Positions 61,137-64,000 of a stretch of DNA of 64,000 nt are shown here, one piece after another. The DNA is taken from contig AP024710.1 in NCBI GenBank assembly GCA_024363285.1, forward strand, positions 2,884,001 through 2,948,000, given 5' to 3'. Both the position numbers and the translations under genes were made by a program. The DNA comes from Leptolinea sp. HRD-7. Its GTDB lineage: Bacteria; Chloroflexota; Anaerolineae; Anaerolineales; Anaerolineaceae. Position 1 is the first letter of the stretch. Each line of letters begins with the position of its first letter. The notes beneath the pieces are model-generated. The model had not been told where the DNA came from, did not search any database, and saw only the letters and a list, made by a program, of their open reading frames with translations.

Positions 61137-62485
61137 TGTTCACCCCCCATACTTCAGCCGAACGAGAGGAAATGCTCCGTGCGGTTGGCGTTCAATCGGT
61201 GGCCGACCTATTTGAAGCCGTACCGAAGAAATTCCGTTTCCCCAAACTTGACCTACCCCCTCGCCGCAGCGAATTGGAGATAACCAACGAACTTTCCGAC
61301 CTGGCCAATGGGAATGGCAGTGTAAAGGATATGATGTGCTTTCTCGGCGCCGGGGCTTACAACCACTACATTCCTGCAGCCGTTGACGCTATCATCAGCC
61401 GGGGAGAATTCTTTACAGCGTATACACCTTACCAACCGGAAATTTCTCAGGGAACTCTGCAGGCCATTTTTGAATATCAGTCGTTGATCGCCAATCTAAC
61501 AGGTATGGACGCCTGCAACGCGTCGCATTATGACGGTGCCACAGCAACCGCGGAAGCGGTCATCCTGGCGCATGCGCATTTCCGTGGCAAACGTCCAAAA
61601 ATGGTTCTGTCCCCTGCCTTGAATCCAATGTATCGGGAAACTGTTCGAACCTATATCCAGGGTTATGAAGAAATCAAGGTTGTTGGCGATGACGCGAAAG
61701 AACCGCTTATTTCACCCGATGAACTGATCAAACTGATCGATACCGATACTGCGCTGGTTATTGTGCAATATCCGGATTTCTTTGGTCGGATATATGACTA
61801 TGCGAAACTAGGAGAAGCCGCTCACCAAATGGGCGCGCTGTTCGCGGTGGCTGTCAACCCGACCGCGCTCGGATTGCTAAAACCACCATCAGAATTCGGC
61901 GCTGATATTGTTGTCGGCGAAGGTCAACCACTGGGTATTCCCCTTTCACTGGGAGGTCCTTACCTCGGTCTATTTGCCACAAAGAAAGATCTGGTACGTA
62001 AGATTTCCGGTCGCCTTGTCGGCGAAACAGTTGACCAGGACGGCAAGCGTGGTTATGTGTTGACTCTCACCGCTCGTGAACAGCACATTCGTCGTGAAAA
62101 AGCCACATCCAACATTTGCTCCAATCAAGGACTGATGGCTCTGGCATCCGCGGTGTATCTGTCTCTGCTTGGCAAACAGGGTCTTCGCCAGGTGGCTGAA
62201 CTCTGCTATCAGAAAGCGCATTACGCGGCCAAACAGATATCTTCTATCAAGGGTTACAAAATTAGAACCAGTTCCCCGTTTTTCCACGAATTTATCGTTG
62301 AATGCCCGATGCCGGTTTCTGAATTGACCACACACCTGCTTGGCCACGGCATTCTGGGCGGGTACGACCTTAGCGAAGCGTATCCGGCATTGAAGAATTG
62401 CATGCTGGTTGCTGTGACAGAGATGAATTCCAAAGATGATATTGATATGTTCGTTGATGTGCTGAAGGAGCCGGCCCATGATTGA
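61136..62485 (+). CDS. gcvPA: Glycine dehydrogenase (decarboxylating), subunit 1
   Basis: The 449-residue protein is the N-terminal half of the P protein in the two-subunit form: 'FTPHTSAEREEMLRAVG', 'MMCFLGAGAYNHYIPAAVD', 'TPYQPEISQGTLQAIFEYQ' and 'LGGPYLGLFATK'. It forms the PLP-dependent decarboxylase with gcvPB, which starts inside its last codons (8 bp overlap). The two-gene form is common in Gram-positive, archaeal and Chloroflexota genomes. Confidence 0.95.
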   Translation: MFTPHTSAEREEMLRAVGVQSVADLFEAVPKKFRFPKLDLPPRRSELEITNELSDLANGNGSVKDMMCFLGAGAYNHYIPAAVDAIISRGEFFTAYTPYQPEISQGTLQAIFEYQSLIANLTGMDACNASHYDGATATAEAVILAHAHFRGKRPKMVLSPALNPMYRETVRTYIQGYEEIKVVGDDAKEPLISPDELIKLIDTDTALVIVQYPDFFGRIYDYAKLGEAAHQMGALFAVAVNPTALGLLKPPSEFGADIVVGEGQPLGIPLSLGGPYLGLFATKKDLVRKISGRLVGETVDQDGKRGYVLTLTAREQHIRREKATSNICSNQGLMALASAVYLSLLGKQGLRQVAELCYQKAHYAAKQISSIKGYKIRTSSPFFHEFIVECPMPVSELTTHLLGHGILGGYDLSEAYPALKNCMLVAVTEMNSKDDIDMFVDVLKEPAHD

Positions 62486-63944
62486 GAAAACGCTGTATGA
62501 ATTATCGTCTCCCGGCCGTGTAGGGGTTCAATTTCCTGATGTGGATGTTCCTCTCTCAAAACTTCCAGATAACTTCTTAAGGGACGACCTTCCACTTCCG
62601 GAACTATCCGAAATTGATGTAATCCGTCACTATACGCATCTATCTCATCTGAATTACTGCCTCGATGAAGGCTTTTACCCGCTGGGTTCTTGCACCATGA
62701 AATACAACCCGCGTGTCAATGAAGCGATGGCGCGGCTGCCCGGGTTTGCCGGGGCTCATCCCCTTCAACCGGTGGAATCCATTCAGGGCAGTCTGGTTGT
62801 TATGTACAACCTGCAGGAGATGCTGAAAGAGATTTCAGGTTTTGATGGCATCACACTTCAACCTGCGGCAGGCGCGCAGGGTGAATTCGTCGGTGTGATG
62901 ATCATCCGGGCCTACCATCTTTCGCGTGGTGACGTGAAACGCAAGAAAATGTTGATCCCTGATTCTGCGCATGGTACCAACCCTGCGAGTTCCGCTATGA
63001 TTGGTTACGAAGTAGCGAGCATTCCTACGGATAGGCGTGGAAATGTTGACCTTGGCGCGTTGCGTGCCGCCTGTGATGATACTGTCGCCGGTATCATGAT
63101 TACCAACCCCAACACGCTTGGACTTTTCGATGAGAATATTGTTGATGTGATCAATATTGTGCATCAGGCAGGCGGTTTAGTTTATGGCGATGGCGCTAAC
63201 ATGAACGCATTACTCGGAATTGTTCGTCCTGCTGATCTGGGTATTGACGTCATGCATTTCAACCTTCACAAAACTTTCTCCACGCCACACGGAGGTGGAG
63301 GCCCGGGTTCAGGTCCTGTGGGAGTGAATCAAAAATTGGTCGATTTCTTACCCGGACCGATCGTCGATGTCATCGAAGAAGGCGATGACGAGATGCCGCC
63401 ATTATATGGATTTGTTCAACCGAAGAAATCTATTGGCCGGGTAAAAGCTTTCCATGGGCACTTTGGAATGCATGTTCGGGCATTTACATATATATCCATG
63501 AATGGCGCCGAAGGGCTGCGTACAGTGGCAGAAATGGCCGTTTTGAACGCCAATTACCTGTTAGCCAAACTCAAAGGCACGTACAAGTTACCGTATGACC
63601 GGATCTGCATGCATGAATTCGTTCTTGAAGGCAATTTCAAAGATGTTCCCGATGTGCACGCGTTAGATATTGCCAAGCGGTTGATGGACTATAATTTCCA
63701 TCCGCCAACCAACTATTTCCCGTTGATTGTACACGAAGCGCTGATGATAGAGCCGACTGAAACAGAAAGCAAACAAAACATTGACGCGTTCGCCGATGCC
63801 ATGTTGAACATTGCACGCGAGGCTCACGAATCACCAGAACTATTGCAAACAGCACCACATAACACCCCCATACGGAGGTTGGATGAGGTAAAAGCGGCAA
63901 AAGACCTTGTTCTATGCTGTTGGCTGCCTGAAAAAGCGGAGTAG
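62478..63944 (+). CDS. gcvPB: Glycine dehydrogenase (decarboxylating), subunit 2
   Basis: The 488-residue protein is the C-terminal half of the P protein, with the PLP lysine K265 in NLHKTFSTPHGGGGPG, 'EGFYPLGSCTMKYNPRVNE' and 'TLQPAAGAQGEFVG'. It acts with gcvPA and GcvH to release CO2 from glycine. The gcvT and lpd genes are not in the window. A terminator-like hairpin follows at 63950-63975. Confidence 0.96.
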   Translation: MIEKTLYELSSPGRVGVQFPDVDVPLSKLPDNFLRDDLPLPELSEIDVIRHYTHLSHLNYCLDEGFYPLGSCTMKYNPRVNEAMARLPGFAGAHPLQPVESIQGSLVVMYNLQEMLKEISGFDGITLQPAAGAQGEFVGVMIIRAYHLSRGDVKRKKMLIPDSAHGTNPASSAMIGYEVASIPTDRRGNVDLGALRAACDDTVAGIMITNPNTLGLFDENIVDVINIVHQAGGLVYGDGANMNALLGIVRPADLGIDVMHFNLHKTFSTPHGGGGPGSGPVGVNQKLVDFLPGPIVDVIEEGDDEMPPLYGFVQPKKSIGRVKAFHGHFGMHVRAFTYISMNGAEGLRTVAEMAVLNANYLLAKLKGTYKLPYDRICMHEFVLEGNFKDVPDVHALDIAKRLMDYNFHPPTNYFPLIVHEALMIEPTETESKQNIDAFADAMLNIAREAHESPELLQTAPHNTPIRRLDEVKAAKDLVLCCWLPEKAE

Positions 63945-63949
63945 AATCA

Positions 63950-63980
63950 CAGGGAGGCTGGTACAAGCCTCCCTGAATTT
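63950..63980 (+). terminator. Terminator hairpin after gcvPB
   Basis: CAGGGAGGCT (63950-63959) and AGCCTCCCTG (63966-63975) form a perfect 10-bp stem with a 6-nt loop, followed by AATTTTCT. It is only 5 bp after the stop. Because AGGAG (63987-63991) and an ATG (63998-64000) follow at the window edge, a next gene begins just beyond, so this may attenuate rather than end transcription. Confidence 0.75.
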
Positions 63981-63986
63981 TCTCAC

Positions 63987-64000
63987 AGGAGTGCATCATG
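63987..64000 (+). promoter_or_regulatory. Ribosome binding site and start codon of the next gene (cut by window edge)
   Basis: AGGAG (63987-63991) lies 6 bp before an ATG that fills the last three bases of the window. Only the start codon is visible; its product cannot be known. Confidence 0.5.

Noticed and set aside
61970..62479. 169-codon minus-strand frame inside gcvPA
   Set aside because: Shadow frame of gcvPA without family match.

Overview
The window looks like chromosomal DNA of an anaerobic bacterium of the Chloroflexota, probably Anaerolineae. This is inferred from the mix of protein families, the moderate GC content, the two 2-oxoacid:ferredoxin oxidoreductase subunits and the nuoB-nuoCD-nuoI set; no rRNA or tRNA gene is present to fix it. 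The DNA is gene-dense, with many 1-11 bp overlaps between consecutive genes. No CRISPR array, insertion sequence or prophage was seen.

Region 1 (1-14268, + strand) is a molybdenum-hydroxylase supercluster. Two complete xanthine dehydrogenase-family enzymes are built with reciprocal fusions: FAD subunit + [2Fe2S-Mo] fusion, and [FAD-2Fe2S] fusion + Mo subunit. With them are XdhC, YqeB, a YqeC-MocA fusion, a second MocA-like nucleotidyltransferase and a CBS-containing family II pyrophosphatase. YqeB and YqeC point to a selenium-dependent molybdenum hydroxylase.

Region 2 (14265-27414, mostly - strand) holds DUF2007, a methyltransferase, an MrfB-like exonuclease and an MrfA-like helicase with an inserted HNH nuclease domain. 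It continues with a prepilin peptidase, PEP carboxykinase, a large TIM-barrel-type lipoprotein, nusB, an Asp23 protein, an esterase, a LarA-type racemase and a metallo-beta-lactamase-fold protein.

Region 3 (27415-33999) has a tyrosine recombinase next to a TerY-type triad (vWA protein, PP2C-like phosphatase, protein kinase with an OB-like tail). A methyltransferase carrying a kinase-like motif and a YhhQ-family transporter follow. Region 4 (34026-37809) is a phnDCE-type ABC transporter with an intercistronic terminator hairpin. Region 5 (37989-43173) carries FmdB, ornithine carbamoyltransferase, ornithine aminotransferase, a CoA-transferase and pyruvate kinase. Region 6 (43223-46848) is korAB with its own FadR-like regulator, promoter and operator-like palindrome.

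Region 7 (46862-53638) contains a PIG-L deacetylase, a RicT/PSP1 protein, an Mrp ATPase, a small Cys protein, nuoI, nuoCD and nuoB, and a divergent regulator with a four-cysteine C-terminus. Region 8 (53665-60326) has an FkbM methyltransferase, a LysM-M23 lipoprotein, glmS preceded by a very probable glmS self-cleaving ribozyme, and typA. Region 9 (60464-64000) is a tandem glycine riboswitch controlling gcvH-gcvPA-gcvPB.

The points most worth following up are the glmS ribozyme with an unusual insertion, the TerY triad beside a recombinase, the HNH-containing MrfA with MrfB, and the doubled Mo-hydroxylase cluster with a pyrophosphatase.
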